Positions 51,280 through 60,884 of a stretch of 64,000 nucleotides of DNA are shown here, piece after piece. The stretch spans positions 62,001 to 126,000 of the forward strand of contig NZ_LPVY01000008.1 of the NCBI RefSeq assembly GCF_001613805.1. Direction: 5' to 3'. Origin of the DNA: Thalassospira lucentensis. Lineage in GTDB: Bacteria > Pseudomonadota > Alphaproteobacteria > Rhodospirillales > Thalassospiraceae. The notes under the pieces are model-generated. The model saw only the letters and a list, made by a program, of their open reading frames with translations, searched no databases and was not told where the DNA came from. The translations under genes were made by a program, and so were the position numbers. The number at the start of each line of letters is the position of its first letter. Position 1 is the stretch's first letter.

Positions 51280-52158
51280 ATGGCTGCAACCGCACGTCCA
51301 CGTCGCAGTGTTCTTTATATGCCGGGCTCCAATGCCCGGGCGCTGGAAAAGGGACGCAGCCTGCCTGCTGATGGCCTGATCCTTGATCTTGAGGACGCAG
51401 TGGCCCCCGATGCAAAGGATGTGGCGCGCAATCAGATTGTTTCCGCGCTGGCGGAGGGCGGTTATGGCAAACGTGAAATCCAGATCAGGACCAACGGATT
51501 AAATACCCCGTGGGGATATGCCGATATCGTGGCTGCGGCCAAAACATCGGCTGATGCCATTCTGCTGCCCAAGGTCGAGAGTGCTGATACGGTCCGGCAG
51601 GTCGCGACCATCATGGAGGCCGAAGGCGCGCACGCAGATATGCGTATCTGGTGCATGATGGAAACGCCACTTGCGATGCTTCATGCCAGAGAAATTGCAG
51701 GTGCTCACCCGCGTCTTGGTGGTTTTGTGATGGGAACATCCGATCTGGCGAAGGATCTGAACTGTGCCCATACGCCTGATCGTTTGCCAATGATAACAAG
51801 CATTGGTCTTTGTCTGCTGGCAGCACGTGCCTATGGCCTTGCGATTCTTGATGGCGTTCATCTTGATCTTTCGGATGATGATGGTTTTGCCGCGTCCTGT
51901 AAGCAGGGGCGCGAAATGGGATTTGATGGCAAAACACTGATCCATCCCAAAACCATTTCTGCTGCCAATACCGCATTTGCCCCCGCCGAAACCGAGATTG
52001 CCTGGGCACGCAAGATCATCGCAGCCCATCAGGAAGCAGCCCAAGAGGGCAAAGGCGTTGTCGTGGTGGATGGCAAGCTGATCGAGAATTTGCATGTGGT
52101 TTCGGCCAAACGTCTGGTCGCGATGGCCGATCAGATTGCGGAAATGGACACGGCTTAA
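51280..52158 (+). CDS. CitE-like CoA ester lyase (malyl-CoA lyase type)
   Basis: This 292-residue HpcH/HpaI family TIM barrel has RRSVLYMPGSNARALEKGRSLPADGLILDLEDAVAPDAK at the start (Asp and Glu metal region), ILLPKVESADTVRQV and the Met/Glu segment WCMMETPLAMLHAREIAG. The C-terminal KTLIHPKTISAANTAFAPAETEIAWA is the cap common to malyl-CoA and citramalyl-CoA lyases. Next to mesaconyl-CoA hydratase, its likely reactions are cleavage of methylmalyl-CoA into glyoxylate plus propionyl-CoA or of malyl-CoA into glyoxylate plus acetyl-CoA. The exact substrate is not readable. Confidence 0.88.
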   Translation: MAATARPRRSVLYMPGSNARALEKGRSLPADGLILDLEDAVAPDAKDVARNQIVSALAEGGYGKREIQIRTNGLNTPWGYADIVAAAKTSADAILLPKVESADTVRQVATIMEAEGAHADMRIWCMMETPLAMLHAREIAGAHPRLGGFVMGTSDLAKDLNCAHTPDRLPMITSIGLCLLAARAYGLAILDGVHLDLSDDDGFAASCKQGREMGFDGKTLIHPKTISAANTAFAPAETEIAWARKIIAAHQEAAQEGKGVVVVDGKLIENLHVVSAKRLVAMADQIAEMDTA

Positions 52159-52242
52159 GCCCGGCCACATGGCCGGATGAAAAAGCGAAAAGCAACGGCT
52201 TCCAGCCCGTGAGACCAAGCGCCATACATGCAGGGAGGCACC

Positions 52243-53295
52243 ATGACATCGAAAACAAATCCCGGAAATTACTTTGAGGGTTTCCGTATTGGTCAGGAAA
52301 TCCGCCACGCGACACCGCGCACGATTACGAGCGGCGATGTCGCCCTTTATACCGGGCTTTATGGTTCCCGTTTTGCGGTGCAGTCATCGGATGAATTTGC
52401 CCGCCGGATCGGGTTCGATGGCGCGCCGGTGGATGATCTTCTGGCATTTCACATGGTTTTTGGCAAAACCGTGCCGGATGTGTCGTTAAATGCGGTTGCC
52501 AATCTTGGTTATGCGGGCGGGGTATTTGGCGCGCCGGTCTATCCGGGGGATACGGTCGGCACGGTATCGACCGTGATCGGGCTCAAGGAAAACTCGAACG
52601 GCAAGACCGGGGTGGTTTACGTCAACTCCGTCGGTCGTAATCAGCGTGGCGAGATGGTGCTGGATTACAATCGCTGGGTCATGGTGCACAAACGTGATGA
52701 AAGCGCACCGACACCTGAAACTGTACTTCCTGAATTGCCGGGTGTTGTTGCGTCCGAGGCATTGCAAATCCCCAAAAGCCTCGATCTGTCGGCCTATGAT
52801 TTTGAATTGGCCGGATCGCCCCATTGCTGGGATGACTATGCGATTGGCGAGAAAATCGATCACATTGATGGCATGACCATTGAGGAAGCCGAGCACCAGA
52901 TCGCCACCCGGCTTTACCAGAACACGGCTAAGGTCCACTTTGATCAGGTCGCAGCAGGTGCCGGGCGGTTTGGCAAGCGGCTGATTTATGGCGGGCACAT
53001 CATTTCACTGGCACGGGCATTGTCATTTAATGGGCTTGGCAACGGTTTCCGAATTGCCGCGATTAATGCGGGTGCGCATGCCAATCCGGCCTTTGCCGGG
53101 GATACGGTGTTTGCCTGGACCGAGGTGCTCGACAAGTTTGAAATTCCGGGACGGCGTGACTTGGGGGCCCTCCGTTTGCGTCTTGTTGCGGTGCGGGATG
53201 GTCAGGCATCTGACTTTCCATTACGTGACGCCGAAGGAAAATATGACTCCGGCGTTCTTCTGGACTTTGATTATACGGTTTTAATTCCCAGATAA
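52243..53295 (+). CDS. Mesaconyl-CoA hydratase (beta-methylmalyl-CoA dehydratase)
   Basis: About 350 residues with two MaoC hotdog halves. GNYFEGFRIGQEIRHATPRTITSGDVALYTGLYGSRFAVQSS and the segment GAPVDDLLAFHMVFGKTVPDVSLNAVANLGYA match bacterial mesaconyl-CoA hydratases of the ethylmalonyl-CoA and related pathways. The second half has NTAKVHFDQVAAGAGRFGKRLIYGGHIISLARALSFNGL. It hydrates mesaconyl-CoA to methylmalyl-CoA, the substrate of the preceding lyase, 84 bp upstream. GGGAGG precedes ATG 52243; an in-frame ATG at 52228 is unlikely. No ethylmalonyl-CoA mutase or crotonyl-CoA carboxylase is in the window. Confidence 0.88.
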   Translation: MTSKTNPGNYFEGFRIGQEIRHATPRTITSGDVALYTGLYGSRFAVQSSDEFARRIGFDGAPVDDLLAFHMVFGKTVPDVSLNAVANLGYAGGVFGAPVYPGDTVGTVSTVIGLKENSNGKTGVVYVNSVGRNQRGEMVLDYNRWVMVHKRDESAPTPETVLPELPGVVASEALQIPKSLDLSAYDFELAGSPHCWDDYAIGEKIDHIDGMTIEEAEHQIATRLYQNTAKVHFDQVAAGAGRFGKRLIYGGHIISLARALSFNGLGNGFRIAAINAGAHANPAFAGDTVFAWTEVLDKFEIPGRRDLGALRLRLVAVRDGQASDFPLRDAEGKYDSGVLLDFDYTVLIPR

Positions 53296-53494
53296 TCTGG
53301 CAGCTGCAGTCTTGCGTAATAACGTCTAATTGTGCGATTGCTAAAAGCACGTTACGCTGTTTTCTGCGTAAAGGGGAAACCCTTAGCCCTTCCCGCGGGT
53401 CGCAAACGGCATATGAGAGGTCAACCTACGTAGTTTAACCGAGGCGAAAACGGAATTTGATCGCGGATTTCTTTGGATTTCAAAGGTGTCTAGA

Positions 53495-53523
53495 TTGACT
53501 CAATCCCGTTGCATGGGTAAATA
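53495..53523 (+). promoter_or_regulatory. Candidate promoter of sdhCDAB
   Basis: TTGACT (53495-53500), 17 bp, then TAAATA (53518-53523) lies 45 bp before the sdhC ATG. The -35 is good, the -10 weak. The 53296-53568 gap holds no other recognisable element. Confidence 0.35.
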
Positions 53524-53568
53524 AACCCTGCTTTCCCGCCAGCTACTTTGAGAAGAGGCAAATCCGCT

Positions 53569-53949
53569 ATGAGCAAAGCCAATCGGCCGCTGTCTCCGCA
53601 CTTGCAGGTGTACCGGCTTCCGATGGCAGCAAAGATGTCCATTTCGTTCCGTGCGATGGGTGTCGGTCTTGCCATTGGTTTCGTATTTCTGGCGTCCTGG
53701 CTGATTGGTGCCGGCGCTGGTCGTGACGCCTTTAACGGCTATCACGCATTTTTCACCTCGTGGTTTGGTCTGCTGCTGCTGTTCGGTTGGACGGCGGCTT
53801 TTTATTACCACGCTTGCAACGGTGTCCGGCACCTTGTCTGGGATACCGGTCGCGGCCTGACGAATGAGGGTGCCGCAAAAGGCAACCCGATCGTCCTTGG
53901 CGCGGCAGTCGTGCTGACCATTCTTACCTGGATTATCGGTCTGGCCTAA
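53569..53949 (+). CDS. sdhC: Succinate dehydrogenase cytochrome b556 subunit
   Basis: This 126-residue, three-helix membrane subunit begins with the SdhC motif RPLSPHLQVYRLPMAAKMSISFRAMG (SPHL..Y and the quinone-site Ser/Arg region). The second part has YYHACNGVRHLVWDTGRG, with the haem b histidine. With SdhD it anchors the SdhAB dimer to the inner membrane and reduces ubiquinone. ATG 53569 follows AGAAGAGG; the frame opens at 53548. First gene of sdhCDAB. Confidence 0.96.
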   Translation: MSKANRPLSPHLQVYRLPMAAKMSISFRAMGVGLAIGFVFLASWLIGAGAGRDAFNGYHAFFTSWFGLLLLFGWTAAFYYHACNGVRHLVWDTGRGLTNEGAAKGNPIVLGAAVVLTILTWIIGLA

Positions 53950-53976
53950 GGCCGGGCAAGAGGGGACAAACCTGTC

Positions 53977-54360
53977 ATGAAAATGCAATCCGATCTGGGT
54001 CGTGTACGCGGCCTCGGTTCTGCTAAAAGTGGCTCGTCGCACTGGTGGACCCAGCGCGTTACCGCTGTCGCAAACCTTCCGCTCGGCATCTGGTTCATCA
54101 TATCGATCCTGTCTGGCAATACGGCCGACTATGATGCAGTCCGTGAATGGCTGAGCTCGTATTTCCATTCGACCATGATGATCCTGATGATCATCAGTGT
54201 TTCGGTGCACTTCACGCACGGCCTGCAGGTCGTGATCGAAGATTATGTGCACAACCGTAAAGCAGAAATCGTATCGCTGTTCCTGATCAAGGCTGTGGCC
54301 GCCTTCCTGTCGGTTGCCGCCATCGTGTCGGTCTTGCGTATCGTTTTTGCCGGAGCCTGA
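53977..54360 (+). CDS. sdhD: Succinate dehydrogenase hydrophobic anchor subunit
   Basis: This 127-residue, three-helix subunit has [29 protein letters not shown] in helix 1 and [17 protein letters not shown] in helix 2, containing the haem-ligand His of [12 protein letters not shown]. It pairs with SdhC, 27 bp upstream, and is followed 4 bp later by sdhA. Length and motifs are typical of alphaproteobacterial SdhD. Confidence 0.95.
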   Translation: MKMQSDLGRVRGLGSAKSGSSHWWTQRVTAVANLPLGIWFIISILSGNTADYDAVREWLSSYFHSTMMILMIISVSVHFTHGLQVVIEDYVHNRKAEIVSLFLIKAVAAFLSVAAIVSVLRIVFAGA

Positions 54361-54364
54361 ACCA

Positions 54365-56161
54365 ATGAGCGAATCATATAAAATCATCGACCATAACTAC
54401 GACGTCGTCGTTATGGGCGCAGGCGGCGCCGGTCTTCGTGCGACGCTTGGTACGGTCGAAGCCGGATTGAAAACCGCATGTATCACCAAGGTCTTCCCGA
54501 CCCGTTCGCACACCGTTGCGGCGCAGGGCGGCATTGGTGCGTCGCTTGGCAACATGTCCGAGGATCACTGGCAGTGGCATATGTATGACACCGTCAAGGG
54601 GTCCGACTGGCTTGGTGACCAGGACGCGATTGAATATATGTGCCGTAACGCCGTTCCGGCGGTTCATGAACTTGAACATTACGGCATGCCGTTCTCGCGG
54701 ACCGAAGATGGCAAAATCTATCAGCGTCCGTTCGGCGGTCACACCCGTGACCACGGAAAGGCACCGGTCGAACGTGCCTGTGCTGCGGCTGACCGTACAG
54801 GTCACGCCATGCTGCATACGCTGTATCAGCAGTGCCTGAAACACAAAGCCGAATTCTTTGTCGAATATATTGCGCTCGATCTGATCATGGGTGAAGACGG
54901 TTCGTGCAAAGGTCTGGTTGCCTGGGATCTTGATACCGGCGAACTGCATCGCTTTAACGCCAAGATGGTCATTCTGGCATCTGGTGGTTACGGTCGCGCC
55001 TTCTTTAGCTGCACCTCGGCACATACCTGCACCGGTGATGGTCATGGCATGGTTGCACGTGCGGGCCTTGGTCTTCAGGACATGGAATTCGTTCAGTTCC
55101 ACCCGACCGGCATTTACGGTTCGGGCTGCCTGATCACCGAAGGCGCACGTGGCGAAGGTGGTTATCTGACCAACTCCGAAGGCGAACGTTTCATGGAACG
55201 TTATGCCCCGACCGTTAAGGACCTTGCATCACGTGACGTCGTTTCGCGCGGTATGGCGCAGGAAATCCGTGATGGTCGCGGTGTTGGCGAACACGGCGAA
55301 TATATCCATCTGCACCTTGAACATCTTGGTTCGGAAGTGCTGTGGGAACGTCTGCCGGGTATTACCGAAACCGCAAAAATCTTTGCCGGTGTTGATGCGA
55401 CCAAGGAACCGATTCCGGTCCTGCCGACGGTCCATTACAACATGGGCGGTATTCCAACCAACTATAAGGGCGAAGTCCTGCGTCCGACCCCGGATAACCC
55501 GAACGCAATCGTTCCGGGTCTGATGGCGGCTGGCGAAGCGGCCTGCGTGTCGGTGCATGGTGCGAACCGTCTGGGCACCAACTCGCTGCTTGATCTCGTT
55601 GTGTTTGGTCGTGCCTGCGGTCTGCATGCAGCCGAAGTCGTCGATGCCAAGGCATCCTACAAGGAACTCAAAACCACCGATGGCGACGAGGCGATTGCAC
55701 GTTTCGACCGTCTGCGCTGGGCAAAGGGTTCCCGCCCGACTGCCGAGATTCGTCTGGAAATGCAGCGCGTCATGCAGGGCAACTGTGGTGTGTTCCGTAC
55801 GTCCGAGATTCTCAAGGAAGGTGTCGAAAAGCTTTCCGCGACCGCAGCAACGCTTCCCGATGTTGCCGTGTCGGACCGTTCGCTGATCTGGAACTCCGAT
55901 CTCGTCGAAACGATGGAACTCGAAAACCTTATGGTTTGCGCTGCAGCAACCATGAATTCCGCCGAGGCCCGTCACGAATCACGCGGGGCACATGCCCACG
56001 AGGATTATCCGAAGCGTGATGACGAAGTCTGGATGAAGCACACGATCGCCACCGTCGGTTGGGACAAAGGGTATGGCGTTGATCTGACCTATCGTCCGGT
56101 CAATACCTTCACCCTTACCGATGAAGTGTCGTATATCGAGCCGAAAGAGCGCGTCTATTAA
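54365..56161 (+). CDS. sdhA: Succinate dehydrogenase flavoprotein subunit
   Basis: This 598-residue FAD-binding subunit has the dinucleotide fold [15 protein letters not shown], the flavinylation segment [18 protein letters not shown] (His that bonds FAD), active-site residues in [12 protein letters not shown], the substrate-binding [24 protein letters not shown], and [18 protein letters not shown]. Oxidises succinate to fumarate in the TCA cycle. ATG 54365 lies 4 bp after the sdhD stop; the longer frame overlaps sdhD. sdhB follows 25 bp later. Confidence 0.98.
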   Translation: MSESYKIIDHNYDVVVMGAGGAGLRATLGTVEAGLKTACITKVFPTRSHTVAAQGGIGASLGNMSEDHWQWHMYDTVKGSDWLGDQDAIEYMCRNAVPAVHELEHYGMPFSRTEDGKIYQRPFGGHTRDHGKAPVERACAAADRTGHAMLHTLYQQCLKHKAEFFVEYIALDLIMGEDGSCKGLVAWDLDTGELHRFNAKMVILASGGYGRAFFSCTSAHTCTGDGHGMVARAGLGLQDMEFVQFHPTGIYGSGCLITEGARGEGGYLTNSEGERFMERYAPTVKDLASRDVVSRGMAQEIRDGRGVGEHGEYIHLHLEHLGSEVLWERLPGITETAKIFAGVDATKEPIPVLPTVHYNMGGIPTNYKGEVLRPTPDNPNAIVPGLMAAGEAACVSVHGANRLGTNSLLDLVVFGRACGLHAAEVVDAKASYKELKTTDGDEAIARFDRLRWAKGSRPTAEIRLEMQRVMQGNCGVFRTSEILKEGVEKLSATAATLPDVAVSDRSLIWNSDLVETMELENLMVCAAATMNSAEARHESRGAHAHEDYPKRDDEVWMKHTIATVGWDKGYGVDLTYRPVNTFTLTDEVSYIEPKERVY

Positions 56162-56186
56162 GGCGCGGCAAGAGAGGATTTGAGAG

Positions 56187-56969
56187 ATGGTAGAATTCAA
56201 TCTTCCCGCCAATTCGGTCGTCAAAGAGGGCAAGTCGTTCTCTGCACCGGCTGACGCGAAAAATACCCGCAGCTTCAAGATCTATCGTTACGATCCTGAC
56301 AGCGGCGATAACCCGCGTACCGATACTTACGATATTGACCTCGACAAGTGCGGTCCGATGGTTCTTGACGCGCTGATCAAGATCAAGAACGAGATCGACG
56401 CGACCCTGACTTTCCGCCGTTCCTGCCGCGAAGGCATTTGCGGTTCGTGCGCGATGAATATCGACGGTCGCAACACGCTTGCGTGTCTGAAACCGATCGA
56501 GGACATCAAGGGCGAAGTCAAAATCTATCCGCTGCCGCATATGCCGGTGGTCAAGGATCTGGTGCCCGATCTGTCCCAGCCTTACGCACAGCTTGCCTCG
56601 ATCGAGCCGTGGCTCAAGGCCGATAGCCCGACTCCGCCCGATGGCGAACGCCTTCAGTCGCGTGAAGAACGCGCGAAGCTTGATGGTCTGTGGGAATGCA
56701 TCCTGTGCTTCTCCTGTTCGACCGCGTGCCCGTCCTATTGGTGGAACTCCGACCGTTACCTCGGCCCGGCTGTTCTGCTGCAGGCTTATCGCTGGCTGGC
56801 TGACTCGCGTGACGAATATACCGGGGAACGTCTCGACGCGCTCGAAGATCCGTTCCGTCTGTATCGTTGCCACACGATCATGAACTGCACCAATACCTGC
56901 CCGAAAGGCCTGAACCCGGCATTGGCGATCACCGAAATCAAAAAGATGATCGCAGAACGCCGCGCCTGA
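56187..56969 (+). CDS. sdhB: Succinate dehydrogenase iron-sulfur subunit
   Basis: This 260-residue subunit carries all three clusters: [2Fe-2S] in [24 protein letters not shown], and [4Fe-4S] and [3Fe-4S] ligands in [17 protein letters not shown] and [17 protein letters not shown]. It passes electrons from the flavin of SdhA to ubiquinone at SdhCD. Length is standard. Last gene of the sdh operon, with a terminator about 45 bp downstream. Confidence 0.98.
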   Translation: MVEFNLPANSVVKEGKSFSAPADAKNTRSFKIYRYDPDSGDNPRTDTYDIDLDKCGPMVLDALIKIKNEIDATLTFRRSCREGICGSCAMNIDGRNTLACLKPIEDIKGEVKIYPLPHMPVVKDLVPDLSQPYAQLASIEPWLKADSPTPPDGERLQSREERAKLDGLWECILCFSCSTACPSYWWNSDRYLGPAVLLQAYRWLADSRDEYTGERLDALEDPFRLYRCHTIMNCTNTCPKGLNPALAITEIKKMIAERRA

Positions 56970-57011
56970 TCGGCTCGCACCATAAAAAAAGTCTTTTTAA
57001 GACAAAAAGTT

Positions 57012-57048
57012 AAAGCCGCAGGAGATCGGATGATCCCGGCGGCTTTTT
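57012..57048 (+). terminator. Intrinsic terminator of sdhCDAB
   Basis: AAAGCCGC pairs with GCGGCTTT across a loop that itself contains GGA/TCC, followed by TTTTTCTGTTTT. It ends the sdh operon. Confidence 0.8.
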
Positions 57049-57113
57049 CTGTTTTAATACCATCCATAAAGACAACCTGACCCGGATAATCGGGCGCGAG
57101 CAAAGGCAAACCC

Positions 57114-58820
57114 ATGAAAAAGGCGCATTGGCTGTTCCCCCTGAGCGGCGCGGCATATGGCTTAGCATTCTGGTATCTGATCGATTATCGCTGGGAGGAT
57201 AATTATCTTCTGGCGAGCCTGATGACGTTTATTGCCGGACTGGCTTATTGCAGCTGGTTTGCCATCGGGGTGCGTCGGCTGCGTGATGATCTTGCCGTGA
57301 CGCTCGTCCTGCCATTGCTTGCAGCCCTGCAGGTATTGGCATTTCAGTATCTGGTTGGGTTCGAGCATACGGACGAAACCGTCATTTTCGGTCTGCTGGC
57401 CTGTCAGGCGCTTTGGGTCGGGGTTGCTGTTGGCATCTGGCGCATCTGGGGGCCGTTGCAGACGACTGTTTTGCCAAACTATCCGGATCGGGCGGCACTT
57501 GTGCCGGAAATCTGGTCGATCAAGCTGGCACTGGCTTTCGGTTTGGTCGGGGTTGGCGTTTTCTGGCCGGTTTTCTATGCGCTATGTTCACTGTTGATTC
57601 TGGTTGGCATCGACCAGATCTGGGAACTGATTAGCGAGGCATATGTTGCCTTGCCGCTTTCGGGGGCGGCTTTTGCCACCGGTATTCTGATTGCCCGGGA
57701 AAAATCGGGGCTTCTGATCCCGGTTCGCCAGGTGATTGGCGGAATGTTCCGCATTCTATATCCGATCCAGGCATCCGGACTTTTTCTGTTTCTGGTTGCA
57801 GCCGCACTTGGCGGCTGGGAAGTTCTGCTGGATCAGGATTTTGGTGTCTGGTGGACCGTGATGGCCGCAGCAGCAGGGCTTAGCTATTTGCTTTTTGGTG
57901 CGGTTCAGGCAGGTGAAGGCACAACTCTGTTTGGCCGGATTGGTGATCGCGTCTTTCGCTTTACATTATGGATGGCGCCGATATTCGCCCTGATTGCGAT
58001 GGCGACGATTTATATCCGGGTGCGTGAATATGGCCTGACCCCTTCGCGGGTTTATGCGATCTGGGCGGCGGTATTTGTCTTGATGGCAACGATCTGGCTT
58101 TCGGTGGCGGCATTTGGCCGTCGTCAGTCAACCCCGGTCTCCCTGCGCAGGGCGTTTGGCCATATCGCGATTTGCGGGGCCTTGACGGCCTTTATCATGC
58201 ACCTGCCCTTCCTTGATCCGGTCAGCATTTCGGCGCGCAATCAGCAAAGCCGTCTGTCATCTATGACAGACTGGGACACGGCTGATCTTGCTTTCATTGC
58301 CCGAAATCTTGGAATGCCAGGCGAGGAGGCACTTGCCGAACTTGGGAGCGCAAATCCCGACGTGGTGCCGCCACTTGCCGAACTACGCAGCTATTTCGAT
58401 CCTGATGGTGATCGAATGAAGGCCGGAATTGACAATATTCCGGTCTACCCGTCGCAACACCAGATACCTCAGGAAGCCGTTAAGACCCTGCTGGAAGGCC
58501 CGCTTGAATATGATCGTCGTTTCTGTCGCCAGGCGGGTTCAGGTACAGGTACCCCGAACCAGTGCGCATTGTTGATGGTTGACCTTGACGGGGATGGCAT
58601 GGAAGAGGCGGCCTTTTTCACGACACGCGACTATGTTGATGTCTATCGTTACGGGCCAGACGATGCTGCTTGGCAGGTTGCAGCCAGTTTCTTCCATGAT
58701 CAGAGTGAAATCGACCACGAGGAAATGCTGCGTGATCTTGCCAACGGAAATTTCGAGATCGTTTCGCCACGTTACTCCGACCTTCTGATCGGTGGGGCAC
58801 GTTGGGGGCAATATCGTTAA
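57114..58820 (+). CDS. DUF4153-like multi-pass membrane protein with C-terminal soluble domain
   Basis: This 568-residue protein has about ten membrane helices in residues 1-385, including the DUF4153-like YIRVREYGLTPSRVYAIWAAVFVLMATIW. A soluble C-terminal domain of about 180 residues (from SARNQQSRLSSMTDWDTADLAFIARNLGMPGEEALAEL) contains MVDLDGDGMEEAAFFT, an FG-GAP/Asp-rich calcium-loop-like motif. DUF4153 proteins have no established function. The extra soluble part faces either side. A TPR lipoprotein gene follows 23 bp later, suggesting an envelope operon. Confidence 0.85.
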   Translation: MKKAHWLFPLSGAAYGLAFWYLIDYRWEDNYLLASLMTFIAGLAYCSWFAIGVRRLRDDLAVTLVLPLLAALQVLAFQYLVGFEHTDETVIFGLLACQALWVGVAVGIWRIWGPLQTTVLPNYPDRAALVPEIWSIKLALAFGLVGVGVFWPVFYALCSLLILVGIDQIWELISEAYVALPLSGAAFATGILIAREKSGLLIPVRQVIGGMFRILYPIQASGLFLFLVAAALGGWEVLLDQDFGVWWTVMAAAAGLSYLLFGAVQAGEGTTLFGRIGDRVFRFTLWMAPIFALIAMATIYIRVREYGLTPSRVYAIWAAVFVLMATIWLSVAAFGRRQSTPVSLRRAFGHIAICGALTAFIMHLPFLDPVSISARNQQSRLSSMTDWDTADLAFIARNLGMPGEEALAELGSANPDVVPPLAELRSYFDPDGDRMKAGIDNIPVYPSQHQIPQEAVKTLLEGPLEYDRRFCRQAGSGTGTPNQCALLMVDLDGDGMEEAAFFTTRDYVDVYRYGPDDAAWQVAASFFHDQSEIDHEEMLRDLANGNFEIVSPRYSDLLIGGARWGQYR

Positions 58821-58843
58821 CGCCTGCCTAATCGGGGCGGGTT

Positions 58844-59653
58844 ATGCTTTGTCATCATATGAAACAGCATCAGGGAATGACTGCTTTGTTGATCCGGACA
58901 CATCATCTCATTGTGGGTTTAGCGCTTCTGACTTTGGCGGCCTGTGGCGATACCTCCCCGAAATGGGAACCTCAGGACATGTTTGCCAGCCCGGCAGAAA
59001 AACCGGTCGATGAGCGTTATCGTGCGATGATTGATTTCAAGGCGTTGTCGCGTGACGAGGCCGGGATTGAATATGCCGCCGGACCGAGTGCCACCGTGCT
59101 GGGCGCGGTTGAAGAGTCCGTCGCCCTTTGTCAGGAAAAGGGTGGGAAGGGATGCAAGGCGGTTCGTGTCGGTCTGACGTGGGTTGATGGTCTTGATAGC
59201 GATGCCATCAAGGCGGTGATGGAAACCTATCGTAACACCATGCTGGCAGAAGCAACCCAGGCATCGAATGCGGGGAATGCCGGTGCTGCAAACTGGCTGG
59301 CGTTTCACTATGCGGTTCGTGGGGAAAATCTGGGTGAAGCAGAACGCCTGATCAAGCGTGCCTTGCAGGTTGCCCCTGATGATCCCGGTGCACTCGATAC
59401 CTATGGGCTGGTGCTTTACAAGCAGGGCAAATATCAGGAAGCCGAAGAGATATTCATTGCGGTTAACAAGGCAATGCCGACGGCCGAACATCTTGCACAT
59501 TTTGCCGACAACGCCCTTGCAATGGGCAAGGCCGAGATGGCACGTGCGGCCTATCAGCGCGCCCTTGGCGCGCAGCCAAGTGCTGTGCTGTCCCAGGAAA
59601 TTCAGAAACGATTGCTCGCCCTTGATCTGGGTGGCGGCTCGGCAACGCAGTGA
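58844..59653 (+). CDS. TPR-repeat lipoprotein
   Basis: About 269 residues. A signal peptide ends in the lipobox LTLAAC, so the mature protein should be lipidated at that cysteine, about 34 residues in, and anchored in a membrane facing the periplasm. From about 145 on, TPR helices are visible: AANWLAFHYAVRGENLGEAERLIKRALQVAPDDPGALDTYGLVLYKQGKYQEAEEIFIAVNKAMP, then a third repeat. Likely a scaffold protein. Start at ATG 58844 (GGGGCGGG upstream) or 58877, which gives a more usual signal length. Coupled to the next gene by overlap. Confidence 0.82.
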   Translation: MLCHHMKQHQGMTALLIRTHHLIVGLALLTLAACGDTSPKWEPQDMFASPAEKPVDERYRAMIDFKALSRDEAGIEYAAGPSATVLGAVEESVALCQEKGGKGCKAVRVGLTWVDGLDSDAIKAVMETYRNTMLAEATQASNAGNAGAANWLAFHYAVRGENLGEAERLIKRALQVAPDDPGALDTYGLVLYKQGKYQEAEEIFIAVNKAMPTAEHLAHFADNALAMGKAEMARAAYQRALGAQPSAVLSQEIQKRLLALDLGGGSATQ

Positions 59654-60327
59654 TCAATCTCGTCATCTTTGATTGTGACGGTGTGCTGATCGATAGCGAA
59701 GTTCTGTCTTTTGCCGTCGATGTTCAGATACTTGCAGGTCACGGCATTGCATTGTCTTCGGATGATCTGGCACGCCGGTTTGGCGGTGTGTCCTATGCCG
59801 GGATGATCGCCCGTCTGAACGATGAACACGCGACTGCAATCGAAGCGGCGCATTATCAGAAAGAATGTGAAGATTTGCTCGCACATCTTTTTGAAACCGA
59901 TCTTCGGGCAATCAGCGGTATCGACACCTTGTTGAAATCGTTGAGCGTGCCGGTTTGTGTCGCATCAGGCAGCGATTTGGCGCGGCTTGATATGTGTCTT
60001 GGGATTACGGGGCTACTTGATTTCTTTGGGGCGCGGATTTTCTCGGTCGAGGAAGTGGACAATGGCAAACCTGCCCCGGATATCTTCCTGCATGCGGCGC
60101 GCGAATGCGGTGCAAATCCCGAAAGCTGCCTCGTGATCGAAGACAGTCCAGCCGGCATTATTGCCGCTGCGGCGGCCGGGATGCGAGCCGTCGGCTTTCT
60201 TGGTGGCGGCCATAGAAATCCGGAAGATGCCAAAATGTTGATGCAGGCAGGCGCCGAGGATGTCGTCGGTGATGCCAGCGAACTGCACCGGTATCTTGCA
60301 AATCTGGGATTGGCAAATCGACCCTGA
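59650..60327 (+). CDS. HAD superfamily hydrolase, phosphoglycolate-phosphatase type
   Basis: This 225-residue, cytoplasmic HAD hydrolase has motif I FDCDGVLIDSEVL (nucleophile Asp), a helical cap domain, motif II in VCVASGSDLARLDMC, and motifs III and IV in NGKPAPDIFLHAARECGANPESCLVIEDSPAGIIAAAAAGM. Enzymes of this group dephosphorylate sugar phosphates or phosphoglycolate; the substrate is unknown. The GTG start overlaps the stop of the TPR gene (GTGA). It converges on allA. Confidence 0.9.
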   Translation: MINLVIFDCDGVLIDSEVLSFAVDVQILAGHGIALSSDDLARRFGGVSYAGMIARLNDEHATAIEAAHYQKECEDLLAHLFETDLRAISGIDTLLKSLSVPVCVASGSDLARLDMCLGITGLLDFFGARIFSVEEVDNGKPAPDIFLHAARECGANPESCLVIEDSPAGIIAAAAAGMRAVGFLGGGHRNPEDAKMLMQAGAEDVVGDASELHRYLANLGLANRP

Positions 60328-60366
60328 TCGAAATCGATCAGGGTGCGATGTCTTCGTGGTCCGATA

Positions 60367-60879
60367 TTAGGGCCGGGGCCAATCAAGTGTGATAACCGTG
60401 CCATCGACCATCGGCAGATCAATCTCGTTCAGGTTGTTGCCCGGGCCGCTGCGATCCACGATCAAGAAGTCACTTTCAGGTTCAAGCACCAGAAGCGGGT
60501 GGTGCCAGATATTCTTGGCATAAGTCACACCTTGTGTTCCGTCCGAGATAAAGGCGCGCAGCTTTTCGGAGGTAGGGGCTTCCGAGCCCTCTGCCACAAC
60601 AATCAGGAACTTCTGACCGCTTAGAGGCACGAACGCCTGGGAGCCGAGCGGATGGCGTTCCATCATTTTGATTTCAATCGGCATCGGGCGCGGTGTGCCG
60701 CGAAAAATGCTGATGATTGGTGCGCCGCCTTCATCCCCGACATCAACGCGTGATATATCGTGAAATCGCGTTGTCGTGCCCAGATTGATCTTGTATTCAT
60801 CCCGCGCTGTGGCGGTTGATATCACCTCACCAAACGGGGCAAACGATGCTGGTGTCAGCGGTTCGACTTTCAGTTTCAT
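60367..60879 (-). CDS. allA: Ureidoglycolate lyase
   Basis: This 170-residue protein matches the AllA/ureidoglycolate lyase family: LTPASFAPFGEVIS at the start, FRGTPRPMPIEIKMMERHPLGSQAFVPLSGQKFLIVVA in the core cupin-like fold, and GVTYAKNIWHHPLLVLEPESDFLIVDRSGPGNN. It releases urea from ureidoglycolate, giving glyoxylate, the step after allantoicase. Last gene of the minus-strand operon puuE-uraD-alc-allA, 5 bp after alc. Confidence 0.95.
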   Translation of the reverse strand: MKLKVEPLTPASFAPFGEVISTATARDEYKINLGTTTRFHDISRVDVGDEGGAPIISIFRGTPRPMPIEIKMMERHPLGSQAFVPLSGQKFLIVVAEGSEAPTSEKLRAFISDGTQGVTYAKNIWHHPLLVLEPESDFLIVDRSGPGNNLNEIDLPMVDGTVITLDWPRP

Positions 60880-60884
60880 CGTTC

